The position numbers and the translations under genes are program-made. The notes beneath the pieces were generated by a model. It ran no database searches. It was not told the DNA's origin and saw only the letters and a list, made by a program, of their open reading frames with translations. A stretch of 64,000 bases of DNA from Paraphaeosphaeria minitans (taxonomy: Eukaryota; Ascomycota; Dothideomycetes; Pleosporales; Didymosphaeriaceae): contig WJXW01000015.1 of the NCBI GenBank assembly GCA_015832175.1, positions 744,001 to 808,000 of the forward strand. Reading direction: 5' to 3'. This document shows, piece after piece, positions 9,682-19,461 of the stretch (position 1 is its first letter; each line of letters starts with the position of its first letter).

Positions 9682-11867
9682 ATGGCTCACTCTAGCATCA
9701 CCACTACGTTTACAGGCCACGGAAACGAGGGAATGCAAATTGGATACAACTCTGGCTCTATCCACATCGCTGCACCCGGCAAGTGCCCGCCAACTTTGAC
9801 CCACCTTGCGTTAACTAATCGCGCTTCTCTTCATAGCACGTCCCGAGACACCACCGCAACCCTCGTGCTTCGTGCCGTTCCCTCGCGATGCAGACTTTGT
9901 CGACCGCGGCACGCTGCTCGACCAGATCCGCGAACGATGCTCTGCGCCAGCATCGCGAGGAGCGCTGGTGGGCCTCGGCGGTGTGGGGTAAGTTTGGCGG
10001 AAGATTCTTAGGTTAACGTAGGAAGTCGCAGCTAGCCATCGAGCACTGCTACCGCACCGCCGAGCAGTCGCCGGAGACGTGGGTGTTCTGGGCGCACGCC
10101 AGCAATACAGCGCGACTCGAGCAGAGCTTCCGCGAGATCGCCGAGCATGTCAAGGTTCGCGGGCGCAAGGACCCGCACGCAGATGTGTTCAGGATGGTGC
10201 ACGACTGGCTGCGCGACGCGAATAATGGGCGGTGGCTATTAGTGTTAGACAACGCTGACGATGCTGCTGTGCTTTCTCAGGCAGACGGCGGCGGCGGCAG
10301 CGCTCTCCAACAGCATCTGTCGAGGTATCTGCCCTCAAGCAGGCACGGCTCCGTCCTGGTGACGAGCCGGACAAAGCGCGCGGCGAGGCAGGTCGTGGAA
10401 GAGAGCGACATTATACCGATAGAGCCGATGCACAATGCGGCTGCACACGCTCTGCTCCGCAAGAAGCTAGGCAGCACAAAAGAGGAAGATAGCAGCATTG
10501 TTCAGCTCGCGACGACGCTCGATCACATGCCACTTGCTCTCGTGCAGGCAGCAGCATACATTCGAGAACGAGCGCCGCGATGCTCAGTGCGGCAGTACCT
10601 AGAGGAGTATCGGCAGAGCGACAGCAGGAAGACAAGCCTGCTGAACAGGGGGGCGGGCCATCTTCGCCGAGACGAGTCAGCCAGCAACTCGGTCCTTGTA
10701 ACATGGCAGATCTCGTTCGACCACATACGGAGCACAAGACAGTCAGCAGCAGACCTGCTGTCACTGATGAGCTTCTTCGACCGACAGGGGATCCAGGAAG
10801 CTCTGCTCCGACGCCAGAGCAACACAGCGGCCGAACGCGGGTTGGCTGTGCAGTTGGACGACGGGTTTGAAGACGATGTGCTGGCGCTACGAGACTACTC
10901 GTTCATCACAGTGACTAGAGATGCGAGCACGTTTGAGATGCACAGCCTAGTGCAGCTAGCGACGCGTACATGGTTGGAGAACGAAGGGCAGCTCGAGAAG
11001 TGGAGGAAGCAGTTCATTTCCAACCTTTGCGCGGAGCTGCCGACAGCAGAGCACAAGAACTGGGAGAAGTGCCAGGCGCTGTTCCCGCATGCACGAGCGG
11101 CATTCGCACAGCGGCCACATGATAGCGAGTCATTGAAAGAGTGGGCACTGTTGCTGTACAAGGCGGCATGGTACGCGTGGCAACGAGGCAGAGCAGGCGA
11201 GGCAGAGCAGATGTCAGTGATGTCGATGCAGGTCAGGAGCGAGGTGCTTGGGAAAGAGCATGCGCAGACGTTGACGAGCGTGGAGATGGTGGGAATAGCT
11301 AAGGAGTTTGGGGGCAAGTACGGAGAGGCGGAGGCGATGCACAGACAGACGCTGGCGCGGAGGGAGAAGGTGCTGGGGCATGAGCACCCAGACACGCTGG
11401 GAAGCATGAACAACTTGGCAGGAGTGCTAGGCAGCCAGGGCAAGTACGAAGAGGCGGAGGCGATGTACAGACAGACGCTGGCGCGGATGGAAAAGGTGTT
11501 GGGGCATGAGCATCCATCCACGCTGGGAAGCATGCACAACCTAGCACGAGTGCTAGGCAGCCAGGGCAAGTACGAAGAGGCGGAAGCGATGCACAGACAG
11601 ACGCTGGCGCGGAAGGAGAAGGTGCTGGGGCATAAGCATCCAGACACGCTGGGAAGCATGAACAACTTGGCAGGAGTGCTGGGCAGTCAGGGCAAGTACG
11701 AAGAGGCGGAGGCAATGTACAGACAGACGCTGGCGCGGTATGAGAAGGTACTAGGGCTTGAGCATCCAGACACACTAGGGAGCATGAACAACCTGCACAT
11801 GAAGCGCCCGCACGCTACAATCCGCCCGTGCGGGCAAACTCTCTGTGCGGTCGATTCAACCACATAG
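9682..11867 (+). CDS. NB-ARC/TPR NLR receptor with N-terminal amyloid-type motif
   Basis: Three exons (9682-9778, 9837-9987, 10022-11867) give 697 aa. Intron 1 uses a GC donor (GCAAGT) and ttaactaat before the acceptor; intron 2 is only 34 nt (GTAAGT...CGTAG). Together they restore RPETPPQPSCFVPFPRD and the P-loop VGLGGVGKS. Order: motif GNxGxQxGxNxGSI (about 12-26), NB-ARC with Walker A (~85), Walker B WLLVLDNADD (~155), SVLVTSRT (~190), MPLALVQAAAY (~240) and an MHS-type motif in FEMHSLVQLATRTWL (~375), then TPR repeats of 42 aa. Fungal NLRs of this type bind a ligand, oligomerise and template folding of a partner through the N-terminal motif; the divergent HeLo gene has the same motif. The last TPR breaks off after NNL and is followed by about 22 unrelated residues, so an insertion seems to have cut the repeat domain. 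The 34-nt intron is unusually short and needs RNA evidence. Confidence 0.85.
11305..11797 (+). repeat. Near-identical 126-bp TPR-coding tandem repeats
   Basis: About four copies of a 126-bp unit coding for a 42-aa TPR of the kinesin-light-chain/nephrocystin type (GKYEEAEAM(H/Y)RQTLAR, then EKVLGHEHPDTLGSMNNLA). Copies differ by few bases, so they are homogenised at DNA level, as reported for repeat domains of fungal incompatibility NLRs. Confidence 0.9.
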
Positions 11868-12085
11868 CCAGTTTGACCGTAGCGCGAACGCCCGCACGTC
11901 GAAACAGCCCGTGCCCGACAATCCCGTGCGGTCCATAAAGCCGCGCCCCTCTTTTGTTCCCTGCAGAATGCGCCCGCACTCGCTGAATGCCTATGCGGGA
12001 ATCGCCCGTGCACTCTAAAACGCCGTTCGCAGTGGGTTACACCACAAAACACGGCTACATAGGAACCTAGTGGGCAGCTTCGCAA
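11798..12085. repeat. GC-rich insertion with repeated GCCCGYRC motifs
   Basis: The TPR homology ends at about 11797. The next ~230 bp carry roughly ten copies of gcccg(c/t)(a/g)c on either strand, including the palindrome gcccgtgcgggc. The far end (about 12035-12080) is related, on the opposite strand, to 25738-25790: both read cactaggttcctatgt, then gccgtgt and ttgtg. It looks like a dispersed non-coding repeat that truncated the NLR repeat domain. Confidence 0.55.
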
Positions 12086-13611
12086 GTCAGGGAACGTATT
12101 TCAACCCTAATAGCTCGAAAGCAAGCTAGCATATACGTGGAAGGCACACTAGGGGAGACTAAAGGTATTGCACCCGCAAACGTAATTAAGGACCAAAAAC
12201 ACAGGCGCAGATACAAACGGAGATGTGTTGGTGTTCGACTCGGGGAAGAGTGACCAGGTCCGAATCTACCTCGGCTCGATGTCAGCCAATCGTTCCTCAG
12301 TATGAACCGGATCTGTGTCCTGCTGCGAACGACGTCTTTGAGGATTGCCGTTCCTGGTATACTGGACATGTGGCCTCCAGCTGCCTTGACCGGACCTTCA
12401 CTGCGTAGGCCTCAATTGGGTGGCAGATGTCTGTGTCCCTGCGCGGTCAACGCGGCACCCGAGAAGGTCGTCCGACAGCCTCGATGCAAATAGCGGCAGG
12501 CAAGCCACCAATAGTGATGAGCAAGGAATAGTACTCGGTTGCAAGTATGTCTGGGGCACAGTACGTGAATCACAGCATTAGACAGGTGAGCCACCAACAA
12601 TCATGAGCAAGCGTTGCAGCCAAAATACGTCAGCGAACCTTAGCCGTAGTTTGCCGTCGACGTCATACCAAATTGCACGATTGAGAAGAGTATGTCAAGG
12701 CTCGCAAGGGAAGATGAATACATTACTGAGCGTCACGTTGCAATGAATGAACAACAGGACGTCTATACTCACGCATTGTCTAGCTTTGCCAAATTCATTC
12801 GAATATTGTGGAGCAAACGACCAAGTCTGGGAACTCCACATAGCGGCGCTGTCGGTGGCGGAGCAGCTCTGACTTTAGTGGAGCGCTCCTGAACAAGGCC
12901 AATCATTAGGACAGATTTGGCGCGCCTTGCTGCAGCACCGGGCGCCTCTGTCTCTTAATATGACGTGGAAATGGCTGAAACAAATATAGAAGAATTCAGA
13001 AATGGGAGACGAAAATTTAAAATGAACAACTGATTACGGTAGCCAACCTAGCGCTGCTCGCTAACCCTAGAAGCGAATCTCCAGTCTTCTTCAGGTTGAT
13101 ACTAGAATTGCATTTAGCTCCTAGTACGCGATTTCTTGATCTTCTGTCTAAAGCGGCGGATGATGTAACGAGACGTCGCAGCGTGGGACTTGCTTATTCT
13201 GTATTTGCTGAGGTCGTTAGTAGACTTCAATAGCGACACGGCGCGTCGGCTGAGACCCGGCAGAGAGCACAGAGGCACAGCCAATCAAGCGTAGCTAAAC
13301 CTTGGCATGAGGGCGCTTAATACCCAGGCACTAGCGCAGGTCTTTCCGCTAAATGGATTCTTCGTTTTAGAAATTAATATTTTAATTGCGAAAACTAAAA
13401 TCCAGAAGTTAAAATTGTAAGTTCTATAAGAGGATAAGGGGCTTTAAAGCCAAGTATATAAATCTCGCGCTGCCCCCCCTTAAATGCTCTATTAAATTTC
13501 CTCGATATTATTTCAGCACTATCTGGCTTCTTGAGCACTAAGCCGCTTACAGAATTAACTCACGTGATGCTAATTAGGTTAGCTCTGGAATAAATCTCGA
13601 AAGGCTGATAC
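12086..13611. other. Gene-poor, partly AT-rich sequence
   Basis: No family was recognised in the short open frames. From about 12950 the sequence becomes AT-rich (for example around 13365-13425, dominated by ttaat and aaaattaa words) and contains no long open frame. This fits transposon remains decayed by C-to-T mutation; the missing transposase of the older element at 17-19 kb could have been here. Confidence 0.4.
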
Positions 13612-13633
13612 TTAATAAACCACCCAAAGGATA

Positions 13634-15465
13634 ACGTGTTCCACCAGTCAGTGGGACACCCCAGTCAGTGGGACACACCACCAAAATCACGACGCGTCCT
13701 CCACCAAACACGCCATGCCGCCCACCCTAAACACTCAGCAATCCCAGAAGGAAGGCAGACTAGCTCTTTTAATATATGCGATTCAAAATAAGCAGGTTTC
13801 AAGTTACCGGCGCGCAGAGCGGCTCTATAATATCCCTCGATCAACACTCCATAGACGCGTTAGTGGTGCGCTACCTCAGGCTATTACCAACGCGCAGAAA
13901 CGGAAGCTACACCCTGTAGAGGAGCAGTCTCTTGTAGAGTGGATCCTAGACCTTGACCGACGAGGATTTCCACCCCAGATCATCGACGTACGACGGATGG
14001 CAGACAATCTACTCGCTGCGCGTGGCCAGAATCCTCCACCTCAGCCAGTAGGCAAGAACTGGGTATCCCGCTTTATTAAGACCCAGCCAGAGCTTCAGAC
14101 AAAGTGGGATAGGAAGCTCCATAGTCAGCGCGCGCTCTGTGAGGATCCGATCAAGATCTCTGCCTGGTATCAGCGCGTAGAGGAGACGCGCCAGGTGTAC
14201 GGTATACAGGATGGAGATACCTACAACGTTGATGAGACAGGGTTCATGATGGGGGTCGCTGCTTCATCTATGGTAGTCACCAGCGCAGACACTGTAGGCA
14301 GAGCTATACATATACAGCCAGGTAATCGAGACTGGGTCACAACAATTGAGGCTATTAACGCATCTGGCTGGAGCCTACCACCTCTTATTATCCTATCTGG
14401 CAAGCTCCACCAGGCCAGCTGGTATACAGGCCTACCTGCTGGCTGGGTACTCGCAGTTAGTGACAATGGCTGGACCACTGATCAGCTAGGGCTCGCCTGG
14501 CTAGAGCACTTCAACCGGCATACAGAGGCTCGTACAGTAGGCACCTATCGGCTGCTTATCCTAGATGGCCACAGCAGCCATGCTACACCTGAGTTCGATC
14601 AGTACTGTACAGAGCATAGGATAATCACCCTCTGTATGCCTGCGCATACAAGCCACCTCCTGCAGCCCCTTGATGTGAGCTGTTTCTCCCCACTTAAGGC
14701 AGCGTACGGAGGTGCGGTAGCTGAGCTCGCCCGCCAAGGTATCTTCCATATTGATAAGGAGGAGTTTCTCTCTCTCTACCCACGCGTACGGAGCTCTGTG
14801 TTTACAGAGCAGACTATCCAGAGTGGCTTTCGAGCGACTGGTCTTGTCCCTCCCTGTCCAGAGCGGGTCCTCTCATGCCTGACAGTGGTTAGGACCCCGT
14901 CACCACCAGGGACAGTAGCAGACGCTGAGGCGGTATGGACAGCGGAGACACCTCATACTACCCAGCAGCTTGAGCAGCAGGCACGGCTTGTACGGGATCG
15001 CCTCCAGAGACAGTCTCAGAGTCCTACAAGTCGAGCTATCGCCCAGATTGTCAAGAGCTGTCAGCTAGCGATAAATTCAGCAACAATCTTAGCAGAGGAG
15101 AATAGGAAGCTCCGCGCTGCTAACCACCGCCGGAGACAAAGGCAGGATAGAAGGCGGCAGTATATTGCCTCTGGGGGTGCTCTGCAGGCTGAGGAAGGCC
15201 GTAGGCTAGCTGCAGAGGCAGAAAGGGTGCTCCAGCAGGTAGAGCAGGAGGACCGTGTAGGACGGCCACGAGCACCACCAACATGCAGTAATTGCCATGA
15301 GCAAGGTCATAAGCGAAATCAATGTACCCAGAGATTGTAGCTATCATATAAATCTATCTGTAGCTTTTTTAACTATCGCGTTGTTGAGCTATCGTGTAGG
15401 AAGCTGCATCGATTTTGGTGGGGTGTCCCACTGACTGGGGTGTCCCACTGACTGGTGGAACACGT
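13634..15465 (+). mobile_element. Fot1/pogo-type transposon, intact (copy A)
   Basis: An 1832-bp element. The left end starts acgtgttccaccagtcag and the right end is its inverse. Each inverted repeat holds two direct copies of cagtcagtgggacac, probable transposase-binding sites. It is flanked by TA at 13632-13633 and 15466-15467, the target duplication of the Tc1/mariner/pogo superfamily. It contains one uninterrupted transposase gene and may be mobile. Its right-hand TA is also the left-hand TA of the next element. Confidence 0.92.
13715..15340 (+). CDS. Pogo/Fot1 DDE transposase
   Basis: A 541-aa single-exon transposase. N-terminus: a psq-type helix-turn-helix (SYRRAERLYNIPRSTLHRR, about 28-50), then a CENP-B-type DNA-binding region (WILDLDRRGFPPQ to LCEDPIKISAWY). 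The DDE_1 core has Asp in NVDETGFMMG, Asp in LLILDGHSSHATP and Asp in LLQPLDVSCFSPLK, the D-D-D arrangement of pogo transposases. The tail is basic and ends with a CCHC zinc knuckle, CSNCHEQGHKRNQC, seen in a subset of fungal pogo transposases. All catalytic residues are present and there is no stop. It excises and reinserts DNA at TA sites in the nucleus. Confidence 0.95.
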   Translation: MPPTLNTQQSQKEGRLALLIYAIQNKQVSSYRRAERLYNIPRSTLHRRVSGALPQAITNAQKRKLHPVEEQSLVEWILDLDRRGFPPQIIDVRRMADNLLAARGQNPPPQPVGKNWVSRFIKTQPELQTKWDRKLHSQRALCEDPIKISAWYQRVEETRQVYGIQDGDTYNVDETGFMMGVAASSMVVTSADTVGRAIHIQPGNRDWVTTIEAINASGWSLPPLIILSGKLHQASWYTGLPAGWVLAVSDNGWTTDQLGLAWLEHFNRHTEARTVGTYRLLILDGHSSHATPEFDQYCTEHRIITLCMPAHTSHLLQPLDVSCFSPLKAAYGGAVAELARQGIFHIDKEEFLSLYPRVRSSVFTEQTIQSGFRATGLVPPCPERVLSCLTVVRTPSPPGTVADAEAVWTAETPHTTQQLEQQARLVRDRLQRQSQSPTSRAIAQIVKSCQLAINSATILAEENRKLRAANHRRRQRQDRRRQYIASGGALQAEEGRRLAAEAERVLQQVEQEDRVGRPRAPPTCSNCHEQGHKRNQCTQRL

Positions 15466-15472
15466 TAACGTG

Positions 15473-15576
15473 TTTTATCAGTCATTGGCGTATATCAGTC
15501 ATTGGCGTATATCAGTCATTGGCGTATATCAGTCATTGGCGTATATCAGTCATTGGCGTATATCAGTCATTGGCGC
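15473..15576 (+). repeat. Six tandem 17-bp subterminal repeats in copy B
   Basis: Unit gtatatcagtcattggc, six copies in a row beginning inside the inverted repeat. Copy A has two copies of its related unit cagtcagtgggacac at each end, so these are probably expanded transposase-binding sites. Confidence 0.9.
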
Positions 15577-15738
15577 ACCCCACCAACATGCGCGACACCT
15601 GAACACCGATATCTCCACAACAGTAAGGTATTTTTGTATAGGATTTTGTATAGGGATAGTTTATTACTGTCTACACTGAGTCCTTCTATGTCCTTGTTCA
15701 TGGCACTTGCTGCACGTTGGTGGTGCGCGCTGGGAGGG

Positions 15739-17286
15739 CTAAGATGGCCCAGCCTCAGCAGCCTCCGCCAGAGCTAGATGAGCTGTAGCAGCTAGAGCAC
15801 GGCCTTGCTCAGCCTGTAGAGCGCCTCCTGTAGCAATATACTGTCTTCGTCTATCTTGCCTTTGTCTCCGGCGGTGATTTGTGGCCCGTAGCTTCTTATT
15901 CTCCTCTGCTAAGGTTATTGCTGAGTTCATTACTAGCTGGCAGCCTTTGATAAGCTGGCGGATAGCCTGGCTTGTAGGACTCTGAGACTGCCGCTGGAGG
16001 AGCTCTCGTACGTGACGCGCCTGCTGCTCAAGCTGGGTAGTGGTATGAGGTGTCTTGGCTGTCCATGCTGCCTTAGTGCCTGCTGTTGTCCCTGGCGGTG
16101 ACGGGGTCCTAACCACTGTCAGGCATGAGAGGACCCGCTCTGGACAGGGAGGGACAAGACTAGTCGCTCGAAAGCCACTCTAGATAGTCTGCTCTGTAAA
16201 CACAGAGCTCCGTATGCGTGGGTAGATAGAGAGAAACTCCTCTTTATCGATATGGAAGACTCCTTGGCGGGCAAGCTCAGTAACCTCATGCCCGTACGCT
16301 GCCTTGAGCGGGGAGAAGCAGCTTACATCAAGAGGCTGTAGGAGATGGCTTGTATACGCAGGCATACAGAGGGTGACTATCCTATGCTCTGCACAGTAGG
16401 TATCGAACTCAGGGGTAGCATGGCTGCTATGGCCATCTAGGATAAGCAGCCGATAGGTGCCTACTGTACGAGCCTCTGTATGGCGATTGAAGTGTTCTAG
16501 CCAGGCAAGGCCTAGCTGATTAGTGGTCCAGCCATTGTCGCTGACTGCAAGGACCCAGCCGGTAGGCAGGTCTGTATACCAGCTAGCCTGGTGGAGCTTG
16601 CCAGCTAGGATGATAAAGGGCGGTATAGGCCAGCCAGCCGTGCAGATACACTCAATCGTTGTGACCCAGTCTCGATTGCCTGGCTGTATGTGGATAGCTC
16701 TGCCCACAGTATCTGCGCTAGTTACTACCTTTGACGATGATCCTACACCCATCATGAAGCCAGTCTCGTTAAAGTTATAGGTATCTCTATCCTGGATACC
16801 ATAGGCCTGGCGCGTCTCCTCCACCACCTTATACCAGGCAGAGATCTTGATAGGATCCTCACAGAGCGCGCGCTGACTGTGGAGCTTCCTATCCCACTTT
16901 GTCTGTAGCTCTGGCTGGGTCTTAATAAAGCGGGATACCCAGCACTTGCCTACTGGCTGAGGTGGAGGATCCTGGCCACGCGCAGCTAGTAGATGGTCGG
17001 CCATCCGTCGTACGTCGATGATATGGGGTGGAAATCCGCGTTGGTTAAGGTCTAGGATCCACTCTACTAGGGCTTGCTCCTCTGTAGGGTGTAGCTTCCG
17101 TTTCTGAGCATTGGCGATAGCTTGTGGGCGAGTACCTGTTATACGGTTGCGGATAGAGGTCTCTGGAACATTGTATAGCCGCGCAGCCTGGCGATAACTT
17201 CTAACCTGCTTATTCTGAATCGCATATATTGAAAGAGCTAGTCTGCCTTCCTTCTGGGGTTGCTGGGCGTTCTAGGTGGGTGGCAT
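15739..17286 (-). pseudogene. Inactivated Fot1/pogo transposase of copy B
   Basis: Closely related to the transposase of copy A along its length. The start (17286) is followed by a TAG at codon 5 (17274-17272). A second TAG at 16182-16180 replaces a CAG codon, and the first catalytic Asp (NVDETGF in copy A) is Asn here (codon 16770-16768). The second and third Asp are intact (LLILDGHSS, LLQPLDVSC). C-to-T and G-to-A changes of this kind suggest RIP or similar decay. The C-terminal zinc knuckle of copy A is missing, because the frame ends in an Ala/Glu-rich tail. Confidence 0.88.
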
Positions 17287-17352
17287 GGCGCGTTTCGTGG
17301 AGGACGCGTCGTGATTTTGGTGGGGTGCGCCAATGACTGATAAAACACGTTA

Positions 17353-19003
17353 TCCTCTACTCGGGCAGCTCTCAGTCGCCGTTTCCACTTATTATCTCGC
17401 CGCTGCATCTTTCTGCAGTCCTCCTGATCGCTCTCAGAAAGTCCTGTATACCAAAATCGCCACTGAATTGCCATTCTCCGGAGTCGCAGAAGCAGTGGGA
17501 CTGGCAGCTCGAAATCCTCTCTCCAAACGTTGTACGGCATACCTGCGTTCGATCCATCCATAAGCATGTTCAGATCGATCTGCCCGCCCTTAACAACCTC
17601 TGTAAGTACTCTCTTGATATCTGGCACTTGTACAGCCATTGCCTGATCCATCCACCAGTCAAAGAAGTACCGAGTATGATAGGAAAGCTCGATGTTGTTC
17701 TCGTACGTCAGATCTCTCCACCCTGACACTGGCACGCTTGGAGTACTTGCAGAGCTTGCAGCGGGCGCTGCAGGTACAGGTGCCTGCCGTGCAAGCAGTT
17801 GACTGTGTGCTAACTGACTGACAGATAGCGCGCTGGCAGCGATCGCGCTCATAAAGCTATCTGCCGTAAAGGCAGGCGTAGAGCTCTGTTGCGCCTTCTC
17901 CTTCGCCTTCTCCTTCGCCGCCAGCTCTCTGGACGTACACAGAGCTACGCGTATGATATCGTCTGGCTCGTTGACGCTGCACTTCCCGAGGGTGACGTTG
18001 CGCGCCCACATGGCCACAACATTGCTGCTTATCGGGTAATGGTTCTCAAATCGATCGGGCTGGCCAGCTGTACGTTGGATCCAGCACACGTACGGGTAGT
18101 TGCCACAGTAGGTATCTTGGCACCTCCATTTATCACGGATAGCGATCGAGGGCCCGTCAGCAACAGCATGGCCAGCTAGGATCTCTGGCAGCTCTTGCAG
18201 CTGCCTTTGTGTTGCAGTAAGTCGAACCTGGCCTTGGGAGCTAGAGGAGCCTCTGCTACGTTGTTGGCCTATGGGACTGATCACCTCTACAGACTCAGTA
18301 CCAAGCGTCGCCTCAAAGTCAACATACGTGGCGTCGATCGAGGACTCCTTCAGGTGCTGCGCGTACTCGATAACCTGCATGAAGCCGGCACCTTCTCCAC
18401 GCTTGAGCGATTGCCGCAGCTTCTGCTTCTCTGGGGTCTTTGGCTTATACGCGCAGGCGGAAACGTCCCTAATAATCACTTTCTGCGGCGGAGTTGTCTC
18501 TATAGCTAAGTCTTGAACAACCTCATCTACCCATGCCCAAAGCTGACCTGCGTAGCAGCGATCTAGATCGAACTCCGCTTTAAATTTTGGCTTGTAGAGC
18601 TCCTTTTTAGGACCCACGAAGGCCTGCCAGCGACAAGTAGCGTACGACGACTCTACTTCAGGTACCCCAGTAGCTGATTTTGGCTCCTCTTGCTGAGTTT
18701 CTTCCTGTATAGGGCCACTAATTGGATCAGATACACCTCCACTGGGCGGGTCACTAGGCGGGTCACTGGGTAGATCACTGGACAATACAATTGCTGGCAG
18801 TAGCTGCGCAGACGAAGGCTCGATCTCCCGATTAGGGTCAACAACGTTGCCCTCTGGCGGAGGAGGATCCTTGTTGGATACTTTTCTCCGTAACTTGGCA
18901 CCTCTGGCAGCTGCTGCAGGCGCCCAGCGCGCACGTTTGGAGGATTTTCACCTCCATCAAATGGCTGGGTAGCTGTACGCTTACGTTGACTACGCAGCGG
19001 CAT
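17353..19003 (-). pseudogene. Transposon accessory ORF interrupted by copies A and B
   Basis: A minus-strand frame from about 18900 down to 17353. If the 3.7 kb of copies A and B is removed and one TA kept, the frame runs on for six codons from 13631 to a TAA at 13614-13612, so the insertion hit just before the original stop. The N-terminus is Pro/Ser/Asp-rich, with a possible first exon or frameshifted start from ATG 19003 (MPLRSQRKRT). The middle has CxNxPYVC, HYPISSNVVAMWARNVTLGKC and a KAKEK helix; the C-terminus has SVPVSGWRDL, YFFDWWMDQA and LLLRLRRMA. The same blocks in the same order occur in the second gene of the mariner-like element at 26.7-28.7 kb. I do not recognise a published domain. 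The older element it belonged to is otherwise not visible. Confidence 0.65.
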
Positions 19004-19461
19004 AATACAGGTATTAATACAGGGTGAATGTTCACTGTAATCATTGTTTTACTACCTAAGTTTAGGTTTTGGTGTTGGTGCATCCAAATTCAGCGGCTTT
19101 GGGCGCCGCTTTTGGAGGCTCGAACACCTTGTACAGGCCCTGCAACCGATTGCCGCTTTAAAGGCCTAAGCGAGGGATCCCTGTCTCCTTCGACCCCATC
19201 GAAAGTGCGTGCTACGCCTCACGCAACTGCTTACGCTCGAAGCATCGAGGGTATTAAAGGAATGCCTTTCAAATATGCCCGTCCCCCACCTGTACCGTTC
19301 TCCCCTCGCCAGCGCCGCATGCCTCTGTCCGTTCGCGCTGCTCCAGCCTTCTTCACCCTCCCCGTGCGCCGTTCACTTGCCAACCAGCATCTCTGCGGCC
19401 CTCCCTCTCAGCGGCCGTCCGCTTCCCAGTGCAACTACTCGCCACGTTCCCTTGACCCTCG
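19004..19461. other. Upstream region of the DUF3435 gene; no gene seen
   Basis: A frame in 19028-19558 is rich in Pro, Ser and Arg and overlaps the true start of the recombinase in another frame. No terminal repeat was recognised that could mark the edge of a large element. Confidence 0.35.

Larger units (their letters stand above)
15468..17350 (-). mobile_element. Fot1/pogo-type transposon, inactivated (copy B, opposite orientation)
   Basis: An 1883-bp element with ends acgtgttttatcagtcattgg / inverse, between TA 15466-15467 (shared with copy A) and TA 17351-17352. Its transposase lies on the minus strand, so copies A and B point away from the common TA. The left end carries six tandem copies of a 17-bp unit (gtatatcagtcattggc), the right end only one. 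It is inserted in an older ORF (17353-19003). Confidence 0.9.

Noticed and set aside
10895..11775. Long open frames antisense to the NLR TPR region
   Set aside because: They mirror the 126-bp coding repeats (Cys/Ser/Pro-rich, periodic) and are explained by the codon pattern of the real gene.
15473..15576. CRISPR-like direct repeats
   Set aside because: Units are contiguous without spacers, lie in a transposon end, and the genome is eukaryotic.
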